A stretch of 64,000 nucleotides of DNA from JAHEGP01 sp963751595 (GTDB lineage: Bacteria; Pseudomonadota; Gammaproteobacteria; Pseudomonadales; JAHEGP01): NCBI GenBank assembly GCA_963751595.1, contig CAVVVC010000001.1, forward strand, positions 558,001-622,000, in the 5' to 3' direction. The notes under the pieces were generated by a model, which did no database searches, was not told where the DNA came from, and saw only the letters and a program-made list of their open reading frames with translations. Positions 45,707 to 52,981 of this stretch are shown piece after piece. Position 1 is the stretch's first letter, and every line of letters starts with the position of its first letter. A program made the translations under genes and the position numbers.

Positions 45707-47298
45707 CCTGTCGACTCCTTGGCCCCAGCAGCGGCGGCCTGGGTTGCCGCAGCGGGTCGCTTGCCCCGAACCTTGCCCCGCAGGGCAAGGCCGATGGGGC
45801 CGGGGCCCCGCTCTTTGCGCAATGCCCGCAGAAAGCTGACAACCTGCAATACCAGGATGGCAGAGAACGGGATCGCCCCGAGCGCCGCCATGGCGCGGGC
45901 AACATCCACAGAGCCACTGAACAGGGTGGATGCAGTCAGTGCCGCTATCAGCACACCCCAGATGAACTTGTAGCTGGTCGGGGGGTTGAGGTTACCCTCG
46001 GTGGTCATCATCGAAAGCACGAAGGTGCCGCTGTCGGCGGAGGTAACCAGGAAGACGAAAATAAGCAGTACTGCCAGTGAGCTCAGGACATTGGCCAGGG
46101 GAAAATCGCGGAAGAAGGCGAACAGCGCCGCCGAGACATCCTCAGCAACCAGCTCCGAGAGACCACCCGGCCCGAAAAGCTCGATGTAGATGCCGGTGCC
46201 GCCAAAGGTGGCAAACCACAGCATCGAGAACAGGGTGGGTGTCAGGATCACCCCGACACAGAACTCGCGGATGGTGCGGCCCCGGGAAATGCGTGCAATG
46301 AATATGCCCACAAACGGACCCCAGGCAAGCCACCAGATTAAATACGTCAGGGTCCAGCCCACTGTCCAGTCGTTCAGTCCCTCGTAGGGCAACATTCGGA
46401 ACGACATCTCGACGAAGCGCGAGGTATATTCCCCAATGGTATTGGTAAAACTCTGCAGGATGAAGGACGTCGGACCGAATACCAGAACGAACGCCATGAT
46501 GCCCAGGGCGATCACCATGTTCAGGTTCGACAAGATACGAATTCCCTTGTCGACGCCGGTCGTTGCCGAGAGCATGTAGCAAACGAACAGGGCGCCGAGT
46601 ATCGCCGCCGATACGGTTTGGGTTTGCGGAACGTCAAACACCGTATGCAGACCTGAACGCAGCTGCAATGCGCCCATGGCGAGCGAGCCGGCAAGCCCGA
46701 ACACCACGGCAATGACCCCCAGCACATCGGCGACGGTCCCTGCCTTTTCACTGGCGGCTCCCGAGCCGAACAGCGCTTTGATGGGCGTCGAAATCATCGA
46801 CGGCTGGCCCAGGCGAAAGGTGAAGTAGGCAATCACCAGCGCGCAGACACCGTATATCGACCAGGCGTGAAAGCCCCAGTGCAGGTTGGTGATGACCATC
46901 GCCTCCCGCGCCGCGGCCGCTGTGCCACCGGTCATACCGGGTGGCGACGAGAAATGGGTCACCGGTTCTGCGACGCCCCAGAATAAAAGGCCCGCCCCCA
47001 TGCCGCCGGCGAACAGCATGGCAATCCAGGACGGTGTGGAAAATTCAGGTTCCTCGTCGTCGGCACCGAGTTTGACCTTGCCGTAGGGTCCAAGGGCAAG
47101 GTAAGCGGACAGAATGACAAATCCGGTGCACAGCAGCAGCCAATACCAACTCGCCCCGCTGATGGAAAATTGAGTGAAGCCCACTGCGGCAGAGGTCATG
47201 TCCTCCGGAGACAGCACTCCCCAGATTCCCATGGGCACGCAAATCGCCAGGGAGAGCAGAAATAGAGCCTGCTCATAAACCTTAATACATTGATTCAT
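45703..47298 (-). CDS. BCCT family betaine/choline/carnitine carrier with an IS-supplied N-terminus
   Basis: A 12-helix BCCT carrier of about 531 residues. The family signatures are present: GGMGAGLLFWGVAEPVTHF, HWGFHAWSIYG and the helix-8 block WWLAWGPFVGIFIARISRGR. The insertion sequence at 47265-48972 lies in codon 7-8. The native start MKMNLVF is now beyond the IS. The IS end supplies ATG 47298 and MNQCIKVYEQAL, which joins in frame with FLLSLAICVPMG. The carrier core is therefore intact and might still be made from this start, if transcribed. It imports trimethylammonium osmolytes or similar compounds by sodium symport. The next gene overlaps by ATGA. Confidence 0.88.
   Translation of the reverse strand: MNQCIKVYEQALFLLSLAICVPMGIWGVLSPEDMTSAAVGFTQFSISGASWYWLLLCTGFVILSAYLALGPYGKVKLGADDEEPEFSTPSWIAMLFAGGMGAGLLFWGVAEPVTHFSSPPGMTGGTAAAAREAMVITNLHWGFHAWSIYGVCALVIAYFTFRLGQPSMISTPIKALFGSGAASEKAGTVADVLGVIAVVFGLAGSLAMGALQLRSGLHTVFDVPQTQTVSAAILGALFVCYMLSATTGVDKGIRILSNLNMVIALGIMAFVLVFGPTSFILQSFTNTIGEYTSRFVEMSFRMLPYEGLNDWTVGWTLTYLIWWLAWGPFVGIFIARISRGRTIREFCVGVILTPTLFSMLWFATFGGTGIYIELFGPGGLSELVAEDVSAALFAFFRDFPLANVLSSLAVLLIFVFLVTSADSGTFVLSMMTTEGNLNPPTSYKFIWGVLIAALTASTLFSGSVDVARAMAALGAIPFSAILVLQVVSFLRALRKERGPGPIGLALRGKVRGKRPAAATQAAAAGAKESTG
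47265..47280. repeat. Left terminal inverted repeat of the 1.7 kb IS
   Basis: GAGCCTGCTCATAAAC, an exact inverted match to 48957-48972. Preceded by the target duplication GAAATA at 47259-47264. Confidence 0.95.
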
Positions 47299-47326
47299 AT
47301 AGGTATTTGCTCGTTTCAGGGGTACA

Positions 47327-48964
47327 ATGGTGCACGAAAAACAAGCCCCCGCCTTTAAAAAGCGTGCACCCATGATCCGAACACAGAGTCATCGTCAGCT
47401 CTCCCTGGCAGAGTTTGATTGGCCCTTCCAGACCGCGCTGGATGAAAACAACCGCTGGATTAAGATGAGTCAGTGCATTCCCTGGGACGCGCTGGCCGAG
47501 GCCTATTACGAAGGCCTTTCCAGCACACAGGGGCGGCCGACCAAAGATGCCCGCCTGGTCATCGGCGCGGTGATTATCAAGCACAAGCTGAGCCTCTCCG
47601 ACCGGGAGACCGTGGCACAGATTCAGGAAAACCCCTATCTCCAATACTTCGTCGGCTTGCCCGGTTATCAGATGGAAGCCCCTTTCGTCCCGTCGCTGTT
47701 TGTCGAGATCCGCAAGCGTATGGGGCAATCCGTGTTTGATGTTTTTTATGAGGCGGTCATTGAGGCTGTGGAGCAAGACAAAGCGAAGAAGGGGGTGGCA
47801 AAGCGGCAAACACCGGCGGAGAACGACGATAACCCGCCACCGGGGGGCTCGGCTGGCGAGCCGGCGCCTACCGCAGAAGAAGCGACGCATCAGGGAAAGC
47901 TGATCCTCGATGCCACCGTTGCACCACAGGCGATCCGCTTCCCGACAGACCTTAGCCTGCTGAATGAGGCCAGGGAGTTCAGCGAACAGATCATCGACCG
48001 GCTCTATGCCAAGGCAGGGCTGTCGCATAAGCCCCGGACCTACCGGCACAAAGCGCGCAAGGCCTACCTCGCCATCGTGAAGAAGAAGCGCCCGGGCGCA
48101 AAGTTGATACGCCGTGGCATCAAGCAACAGCTGCAGTACCTGCGCCGCAACCTGGGCCACATTGAGCAGCTGTTAACGCACTTTCCGGCTTATAGGCCAT
48201 TACCCCTGCCACGCTGGCTGTTGCACCGGTACTGGGTGATCCAGCATGTGTTTGCTCAACAGTGGGCGATGTACCACAGCAAGACCAGACGTTGCGATGA
48301 TCGCATCGTGAGCATCAGCCAGCCGTACGTGCGGCCGATTGTCCGCGGCAAAGTGGACAAGCCGACGGAGTTCGGTGCCAAGCTCAGTGTCAGCCTCACC
48401 GGTGACGGTGTGGCGCGAGTCGATCACCTGCGGTGGGATGCTTTCCATGAAGGCCATGACTTGCCCTCACAAGTCGAGGCCTATCGGGAGCATCATGGTG
48501 TTTATCCTGCAGTGGTTCTGGGCGACACGCTTTACGGTAGCCGGGACAACCGTCGATACCTCAAAGACCGCGGCATCCGTTTTGCAGGAAAGCCCCTGGG
48601 CAGGCCGAAGAAAGTGACCGAGGAAAACCAGGGGGCGCTGAAACGGCTGGCAGCCATGCGACGCGAAGCGTATCTGCAGCGGATTCCGATTGAGGGCAAG
48701 TTCGGTCAGGGCAAGAACGGCTACCGACTCAACTACATCCGGGCGAAGCGATCCGATACGTCCAGGGCGTGGATCAACAGCATCTTTCTGGTGATGAACC
48801 TGTTGATCCTGTTGGAGGTGTTTTATTGGCTCTGGAGAAAGACCAGGGCTGGAGGGGAGCACGGGCTCCCGAACCGCGTCAAAACTTGCGTTGAGCAATG
48901 GCGGGCGTGGGTGGAGCGGTGGCGGCGCCCGGCGTTGGAAAATGCATTGCCGGCAAGTTTATGA
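47327..48964 (+). CDS. Transposase (DDE, DUF772 / IS5-IS1182 type)
   Basis: A 545-residue transposase. The N-terminal DUF772 region reads GRPTKDARLVIGAVIIKHKL and LQYFVGLPGYQMEAPF. The catalytic DDE_Tnp_1-type part follows: LILDATVAPQAIRFPTDLSL (first Asp), VVLGDTLYGSRDNRRYLKDR (second Asp) and QRIPIEGKFGQGKNGYRL (Glu). The start at 47327 has AGGGG five bases upstream. An internal Met at 47372 aligns with many homologues but lacks a ribosome site. The gene fills the element. Confidence 0.92.
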   Translation: MVHEKQAPAFKKRAPMIRTQSHRQLSLAEFDWPFQTALDENNRWIKMSQCIPWDALAEAYYEGLSSTQGRPTKDARLVIGAVIIKHKLSLSDRETVAQIQENPYLQYFVGLPGYQMEAPFVPSLFVEIRKRMGQSVFDVFYEAVIEAVEQDKAKKGVAKRQTPAENDDNPPPGGSAGEPAPTAEEATHQGKLILDATVAPQAIRFPTDLSLLNEAREFSEQIIDRLYAKAGLSHKPRTYRHKARKAYLAIVKKKRPGAKLIRRGIKQQLQYLRRNLGHIEQLLTHFPAYRPLPLPRWLLHRYWVIQHVFAQQWAMYHSKTRRCDDRIVSISQPYVRPIVRGKVDKPTEFGAKLSVSLTGDGVARVDHLRWDAFHEGHDLPSQVEAYREHHGVYPAVVLGDTLYGSRDNRRYLKDRGIRFAGKPLGRPKKVTEENQGALKRLAAMRREAYLQRIPIEGKFGQGKNGYRLNYIRAKRSDTSRAWINSIFLVMNLLILLEVFYWLWRKTRAGGEHGLPNRVKTCVEQWRAWVERWRRPALENALPASL

Positions 48965-48972
48965 GCAGGCTC
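48957..48972. repeat. Right terminal inverted repeat of the 1.7 kb IS
   Basis: GTTTATGAGCAGGCTC, followed by the second GAAATA copy at 48973-48978. Confidence 0.95.
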
Positions 48973-48994
48973 GAAATACCAGGTTCATTTTCAT
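48973..48994 (-). pseudogene. Displaced native 5' end of the BCCT gene
   Basis: On the minus strand the ATG at 48994 begins MKMNLVF and runs into the IS. GGAGAACG lies upstream and is the likely original ribosome site. This seven-codon piece, with the native promoter to its right, is now separated from the rest of the gene by 1.7 kb. Confidence 0.8.
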
Positions 48995-49292
48995 TGATAA
49001 TTCGTTCTCCGTGGGTTCCGCGGCACGGGGGAGCACATTGCTCACATAACCGCTAGCAAGCTGGAGAAACGCCTTGTTTTTATGGCTTTAGGCTCGAGTC
49101 TAACATGGCGGGGGTGGTTTCAGAACCGGCGAGGGCGGTATCGCCAGAGCCGGGAACACAAAGGTTACAAGTCAGGATCGCTGGTTTGCCGACATCTTAG
49201 CGAATACCATACGCCGACGCGGCGGGACAATGGCGCTTCACGCGTGACCGATTTCCCAGCGCGGGTTTATCAACTGAAAGGGCAAAACGTTT
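48995..49292. other. Intergenic region with the original BCCT promoter
   Basis: About 300 bp between the displaced BCCT start (minus) and the DUF1993 gene (plus). It should hold two divergent promoters. I could not choose -35/-10 boxes with confidence. Confidence 0.4.
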
Positions 49293-49814
49293 ATGACACT
49301 GTCACTGTATGACACCGCTGTCGGCAGCTATTTGCAGGTACTGGGGGGCGTTTCGAATGTGCTCGCCAAGGGAGAGGAGTACGCCAGCGACGCCGGGCTC
49401 GACCTCCAGGATATCGTCCGTTATCGGTTGCGGGACGATATGGCACCGTTCAGTTTTCAGGTGATCTCGGTTTGTCACCACTCGCTGGGCGCCGTCAGAG
49501 GGCTCGAAGCGGGACTGTTTCAGCCGCCCCCGAAAATGAGCGGCATGGACTACGGCAAGCTCCGGACCCTTGTCGCAGACACGATCGCCGGCCTCGAGGC
49601 GGTCGGGCGGGAGGACATGGACGCGCTGTCAGGCAAGCCCATGGTTTTCAAAATGGGCAGCACCGAGGTGCCGTTTACCACGGATAACTTTGTGCTCTCC
49701 TTTTCGTTGCCGAACTTCTATTTCCATGCCACGACCATTTACGCGATACTCCGCGCCAACGGTGTGCCCCTGGGCAAACTGGACTTTCTGGGAGGCCTTC
49801 GTGTGGGCGATTAG
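49293..49814 (+). CDS. DUF1993 family protein
   Basis: A 173-residue protein matching DUF1993: MTLSLYDTAVGSYLQVLGGV at the start, then RLRDDMAPFSFQVISVCHHS and a C-terminal NFYFHATTIYAILRANGVPL followed by LGKLDFLG. It is predicted to be a four-helix DinB-like bundle in the cytoplasm. No function is known. AAAGGG upstream supports the start. A GST-like deletion derivative follows 60 bp later on the same strand. Confidence 0.88.
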   Translation: MTLSLYDTAVGSYLQVLGGVSNVLAKGEEYASDAGLDLQDIVRYRLRDDMAPFSFQVISVCHHSLGAVRGLEAGLFQPPPKMSGMDYGKLRTLVADTIAGLEAVGREDMDALSGKPMVFKMGSTEVPFTTDNFVLSFSLPNFYFHATTIYAILRANGVPLGKLDFLGGLRVGD

Positions 49815-49874
49815 TCTTGTTGTGCGTCGTACTCATCGGGTCAATGCATCGGCTAATTTTAAGGAGGCTGTCCT

Positions 49875-50219
49875 GTGAATCAGTCGATCATTCTGCATCA
49901 CTACCAGGGTTCACCGTACTCGGAGAAAATTCGGCTGATGTTCGGCTATACCAACACCGCCTGGTTTTCCCTGCTCTCACCCACGCAGCCTCCACGGCCG
50001 AATCTCGACCCACTGACCGGTGGCTATCGGCGGATCCCGGTGGCGCAGATGGGCGGCAGCCGGGTGGAGGTAGCACCGGAAGACTACTGCGTGGTGCCGG
50101 TCGTTGGAACCTTTGCAGCGCTGACCCGGGACCGTATTGTGCTAGCGCGGGAAACCTCGGAGTTTGGCAGGCTGCATATCCATTTTCCCCGCGCAGCTTA
50201 CTCAATCACGGCTAAGTAG
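49875..50219 (+). CDS. GST-like protein with an apparent internal deletion
   Basis: It starts at GTG 49875 after a perfect AAGGAGG. Residues 1-60 match the thioredoxin-fold start of a glutathione S-transferase group (SPYSEKIRLMFGYTNTAW, LTGGYRRIPVAQMG). Where homologues continue ADIYCDT, this chain jumps to VAPEDYCVVPVVGTFAALTR and LHIHFPRAAYSI. I believe this is the C-terminal add-on domain of longer members of the same group. The central ~200 residues, including the all-helical GST domain, are missing. The frame is kept, so it may be expressed, but it cannot form a normal GST. The C-terminal assignment is less certain than the N-terminal one. Confidence 0.55.
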   Translation: MNQSIILHHYQGSPYSEKIRLMFGYTNTAWFSLLSPTQPPRPNLDPLTGGYRRIPVAQMGGSRVEVAPEDYCVVPVVGTFAALTRDRIVLARETSEFGRLHIHFPRAAYSITAK

Positions 50220-50499
50220 CGGGAACGACCTAAAGCCAATAACACCACCCGGTATCGAAAAGTCCCCTGCATCACCCGGGGGTGGGGTATTCAAACCCGG
50301 ACCTCAGGCGGACTATCAGGCCAGCAGGGTGGCGCAAGACAGCAGGGCACCGGTGTGCCGGTTTGCGGCGAAAAGCTACAATAGAACACGGCAGAGGCAG
50401 GGGGAGTCGCTCTGGGGGAGGGGTGCGCTTCCCGGGATGAGCACGCTCGCCCCGTGTTGCCTGAGCCTGTTGCTATCAAACCAGGAACGAGAGATACCC

Positions 50500-50868
50500 A
50501 TGTTCATAGAAAAGCTGAGAGCCAAGATTCACCGGGCAACCGTAACCGATGCCAACCTCAATTATGTCGGCAGCATCACCATCGACAGTGAATTGCTGGC
50601 GTTGAGCGGCATCGATGAGTACGAGAAAGTCCAGGTGGTCAATATCACCAACGGCCAACGCTTTGAAACCTATGTTATCGAAGGGGAGGCCGGGTCGGGG
50701 GCGATGTGCCTCAATGGCGCCTGCGCTCGCCTGGCGGAAGTCGGTGACAAGGTCATCGTAATGGCCTATGGCTTTGTGGATTACAACGAGTCCAGCGCTA
50801 CGTCACCCAAGCTGGTCTTCGTTAACGACCGCAACGAGCCGGTGGCAAAAAGTGAACTCGAAGCCTGA
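50500..50868 (+). CDS. panD: Aspartate 1-decarboxylase
   Basis: Pyruvoyl-dependent decarboxylase that makes beta-alanine from aspartate for pantothenate and coenzyme A. The 122-residue proenzyme begins MFIEKLRAKIHRATVTDANL. The self-cleavage site is the Gly-Ser bond in NYVGSITID, Ser25 becoming the pyruvoyl group. GEAGSGAMCLNGACARL and VIVMAYGFVDYNE are the usual later motifs. Length is normal. No panB or panC lies next to it. AACGAGAG upstream of ATG 50500 supports this start over longer in-frame options. Confidence 0.93.
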   Translation: MFIEKLRAKIHRATVTDANLNYVGSITIDSELLALSGIDEYEKVQVVNITNGQRFETYVIEGEAGSGAMCLNGACARLAEVGDKVIVMAYGFVDYNESSATSPKLVFVNDRNEPVAKSELEA

Positions 50869-50885
50869 CATCCTGCCGGCGACGC

Positions 50886-51158
50886 TTAGTTTTTTCGGCT
50901 CGCTTTCACGCTGTCCTGCAGCCACGCCTTGATCAGGGCTTGATAGGGCATATCCCGTTTATTGGCTTCTACCTTGATGCTGTCAAACAGGCTCTCGGGA
51001 AGCCTCAGTGAAATGGTCTTGGTCGATGGCTTCAGATTGGGCATTGAAACGGGCCGGGCCCGGCCCCAGTCGATATACTGGCTGGAATCGTGCGCCTCCC
51101 AAAAGGTGCGTTCCTTTGCCTCAGTCTTGAACTGAGGAACTTTTTTCTTTTTACTCAT
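50886..51158 (-). CDS. CopG-type antitoxin
   Basis: A 90-residue antitoxin of the CopG_antitoxin group. The central FWEAHDSSQYIDWGRARP is followed by the ribbon-helix-helix STKTISLRLPESLFDSIKVE and ANKRDMPYQALIKAWLQD. It is probably a DNA-binding autorepressor and the inhibitor of the BrnT-like toxin encoded 12 bp upstream. The gene order toxin-antitoxin matches brnTA. It is convergent with panD. Confidence 0.85.
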   Translation of the reverse strand: MSKKKKVPQFKTEAKERTFWEAHDSSQYIDWGRARPVSMPNLKPSTKTISLRLPESLFDSIKVEANKRDMPYQALIKAWLQDSVKASRKN

Positions 51159-51170
51159 GACGGGCTGTTA

Positions 51171-51443
51171 TCAACGGCATATGTCGCGTGCCGAAATGAC
51201 ACGAATCAGGGTGTCGGCAGAGCGCAGGGTGAAGGTGATATGAAGGAATCGCCCCGCATCCGTTCGTCCCAGCGCATGAAAACGCGGCCCGTCCTGTGGA
51301 TGGTTTTCGTTATGAACCACCAACAACGGCTGATTGAAAAACACCTGTTCCGCTTCGAGTTGGGTAACCGCGTGTTGTTCAACAGGTCTTCTCTTATTTT
51401 TGGAGTCCCATTGGAACCCCGCTACATTTGACCAGGCAACCAT
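51171..51443 (-). CDS. BrnT-type toxin
   Basis: A 90-residue RelE-fold ribonuclease toxin of the BrnT family. Near the start it has GFQWDSKNKRRPVEQHAVT, and later FHALGRTDAGRFLHITFTLR, then RVISARDICR, where most members have ISARxMSRxER. It ends about 10 residues earlier than typical BrnT. The ATG at 51443 has no Shine-Dalgarno sequence, and the best promoter places transcription near the start codon, so the mRNA may be leaderless. The antitoxin gene follows 12 bp later. Confidence 0.82.
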   Translation of the reverse strand: MVAWSNVAGFQWDSKNKRRPVEQHAVTQLEAEQVFFNQPLLVVHNENHPQDGPRFHALGRTDAGRFLHITFTLRSADTLIRVISARDICR

Positions 51444-51449
51444 TACTGT

Positions 51450-51477
51450 ATACTAGCGCCATATACATGTATTTCAA
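51450..51477 (-). promoter_or_regulatory. Probable promoter and operator of the toxin-antitoxin pair
   Basis: On the minus strand TTGAAA (51477-51472) and TAGTAT (51455-51450) are separated by 16 bp. Between them lies a perfect 10-bp palindrome ATACATGTAT (51463-51472), a fitting site for the ribbon-helix-helix antitoxin. The predicted start of transcription is at or next to the toxin ATG. Confidence 0.5.
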
Positions 51478-51479
51478 AC

Positions 51480-52071
51480 GGATTCTCTTCCCCTTCGTCA
51501 CAATAATAAGGCATTCAAAAATATTTTTTTAGAATGGTTTGGTATTAAGTGACGGGAGCCATGTCTGCCCTCAATAGCGGTGGGCATTGCTAATCTTGGC
51601 GGAAAACCTCAGGACAATGCGCGTCTCGCTCAACAACCAGAATGAGCGTGGAATACTGTTGTTGGGTCGGTTCGAAAATGGCGGACTGTTGGGACTCTAT
51701 ACCCTTGCGTCATTGATTCCATATCGGGGGCTACGAGGCCATGATTCTCGATTTTGCCCGGCCGCCCACCCTCAGCTGGATAGAGAGCATCGTTATCATG
51801 GCGGGCCTGTCAACATTTATCGTAGTTCACCTCTCGGGTTCCAGCGTTGCTGCCGAACTCCAGGCCGTTCCCGGCCAGATCAAATCCGGTATTCGCGTTC
51901 GGTGACCCGAACGCACGATGTCCACCTCTGCGCCGCACCAGGCCGATAAGATCGCGATCGACGGCAGCGATTCACCCTGTTCCCGGAACTGGACGCCAGG
52001 GTGTCAGAGCTGGGGAGCCTGCACGCCGAGCGAATCGTCAATTTGGCAAGGCAGTATCTGCTGTCCCTTGG
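51480..52071. other. Intergenic region, no supported gene
   Basis: About 590 bp. A 54-codon plus-strand frame at 51741 has a hydrophobic stretch (IESIVIMAGLSTFIVV) but stops and has no recognisable family. Other frames overlap and look random. The region ends where the MITE-like repeat begins, so it may be debris of a disrupted gene. Confidence 0.35.
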
Positions 52072-52197
52072 CAGGCTGCTGAAAGACGTATTCTAGGCAG
52101 CGAGCGCAAGGCAAGAACCGGCGAGGGGCAATAAATGACCGGGTTGAGCCGGTTTTGAACGCTGCGATCGCCACGCAGATAGTTTTTCAGAAGCCTG
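52072..52197 (+). repeat. MITE-like dispersed repeat family 1, copy C
   Basis: A 126-bp copy with ends CAGGCTGCTGAAAGAC and GTTTTTCAGAAGCCTG, in the same orientation as the copy at 32022. It is directly followed by a copy of repeat family 2. Confidence 0.85.
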
Positions 52198-52205
52198 TTA
52201 GGGAG

Positions 52206-52372
52206 AATGGCACTTACTTAAGTCGATTCGGGTGTCTATCGGCAGGACCTTCGCCGACAGGGATGTTGGCGCAGAGCCCCCAGGGACGGGTTTACGGCGT
52301 GTCCTGACGGGGTAGATGCCCGGAGCGGCGCTTTGAAAACCCTATGCATTTCTCCTTGACTAAGTGCCATTC
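52206..52372 (+). repeat. Dispersed repeat family 2, copy 2
   Basis: The first 100 bp match the reverse complement of 20835-20936. Here the element is longer and has inverted ends, GAATGGCACTTACTTA (from 52205) and ACTAAGTGCCATTC (to 52372). It is flanked by the 11-bp direct repeat CCTGTTAGGGA (52194-52204 and 52373-52383). Confidence 0.7.
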
Positions 52373-52411
52373 CTGTTAGGGAGCCTATGACTCGCCGTCA
52401 ATTGCCCCAAC

Positions 52412-52437
52412 AAAAAAAGGCGACTGTGACAGTCGCC
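52412..52437 (-). terminator. Rho-independent terminator of the fasciclin gene
   Basis: On the minus strand a perfect 8-bp stem GGCGACTG / CAGTCGCC with a TCA loop is followed by seven T. It lies 20 bp after the fasciclin stop at 52457. Confidence 0.9.
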
Positions 52438-52456
52438 CGGAGACTGCAGAGCGGCT

Positions 52457-52981
52457 TTACGAAGCCGGAAGGATGACGCTGTCGATCACGTGAATCACAC
52501 CGTTGGAAGCGTCTATGTCAGCACCTATAACCTGGGCATTGTCGACCATCACCGCCCCGTCTTTGGTGGAGATCTTGATGTCGCTGCCCTGCACGCTCTC
52601 GGCGCTTGACAGTTTCATCGCGTCCTTCGCAGTCACTTTGCCTGCTACCACGTGGTAGGTCAGAACGGCAACCAACTGATCCTTGTTCTCGGGTTTCAGG
52701 AGGTCTTCTACTGTGCCCTCCGGCAGTTTGGCGAAGGCGTCATTGGTGGGGGCGAAGACCGTGAACGGACCGTCCCCTTCCAGTACCGTGACCAGGTCAG
52801 CTGCTTTCAGTGCCGCTACCAGCGTTGAGAAGTCGGGATTGCCCGCTGCTATCTGTACGATGTTTTTACTCTTTTCATGGCCTTCATGGCCTTCATGACT
52901 GCCCGCATTGCTGAACGAAGCGAACAGCGCTGCAAATGACAGGGTAAATACGGCTGCTACGGTTTTTGCAATTTCCATCAT
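52457..52981 (-). CDS. Exported fasciclin-domain protein
   Basis: One FAS1 domain after a signal peptide (AKTVAAVFTLSFAALFASF). A His-rich linker (SHEGHEGHEKSK) precedes the domain and could bind metal. The two conserved FAS1 blocks are FTVFAPTNDAFAKLPEGTVE and LVAVLTYHVVAGKV, then DASNGVIHVIDSVILPAS. Such small secreted proteins are linked with adhesion or stress in bacteria, without a known reaction. GGAG precedes a double ATG (52981, 52978). A clear terminator follows. Confidence 0.9.
   Translation of the reverse strand: MMEIAKTVAAVFTLSFAALFASFSNAGSHEGHEGHEKSKNIVQIAAGNPDFSTLVAALKAADLVTVLEGDGPFTVFAPTNDAFAKLPEGTVEDLLKPENKDQLVAVLTYHVVAGKVTAKDAMKLSSAESVQGSDIKISTKDGAVMVDNAQVIGADIDASNGVIHVIDSVILPAS

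Larger units (their letters stand above)
47265..48972 (+). mobile_element. Insertion sequence, 1708 bp, IS5/IS1182-like, intact
   Basis: It has perfect 16-bp terminal inverted repeats (GAGCCTGCTCATAAAC at 47265-47280 and its complement at 48957-48972). It is flanked by the 6-bp direct repeat GAAATA (47259-47264 and 48973-48978). Removing the element and one copy of GAAATA restores the BCCT reading MKMNLVFLLSLAICVP. The transposase frame is undamaged, so the insertion looks recent. The family call rests on the transposase type and is tentative. Confidence 0.93.

Noticed and set aside
47282..48160. 292-codon minus-strand frame inside the insertion sequence
   Set aside because: It is antisense to the transposase, which has all three catalytic regions.
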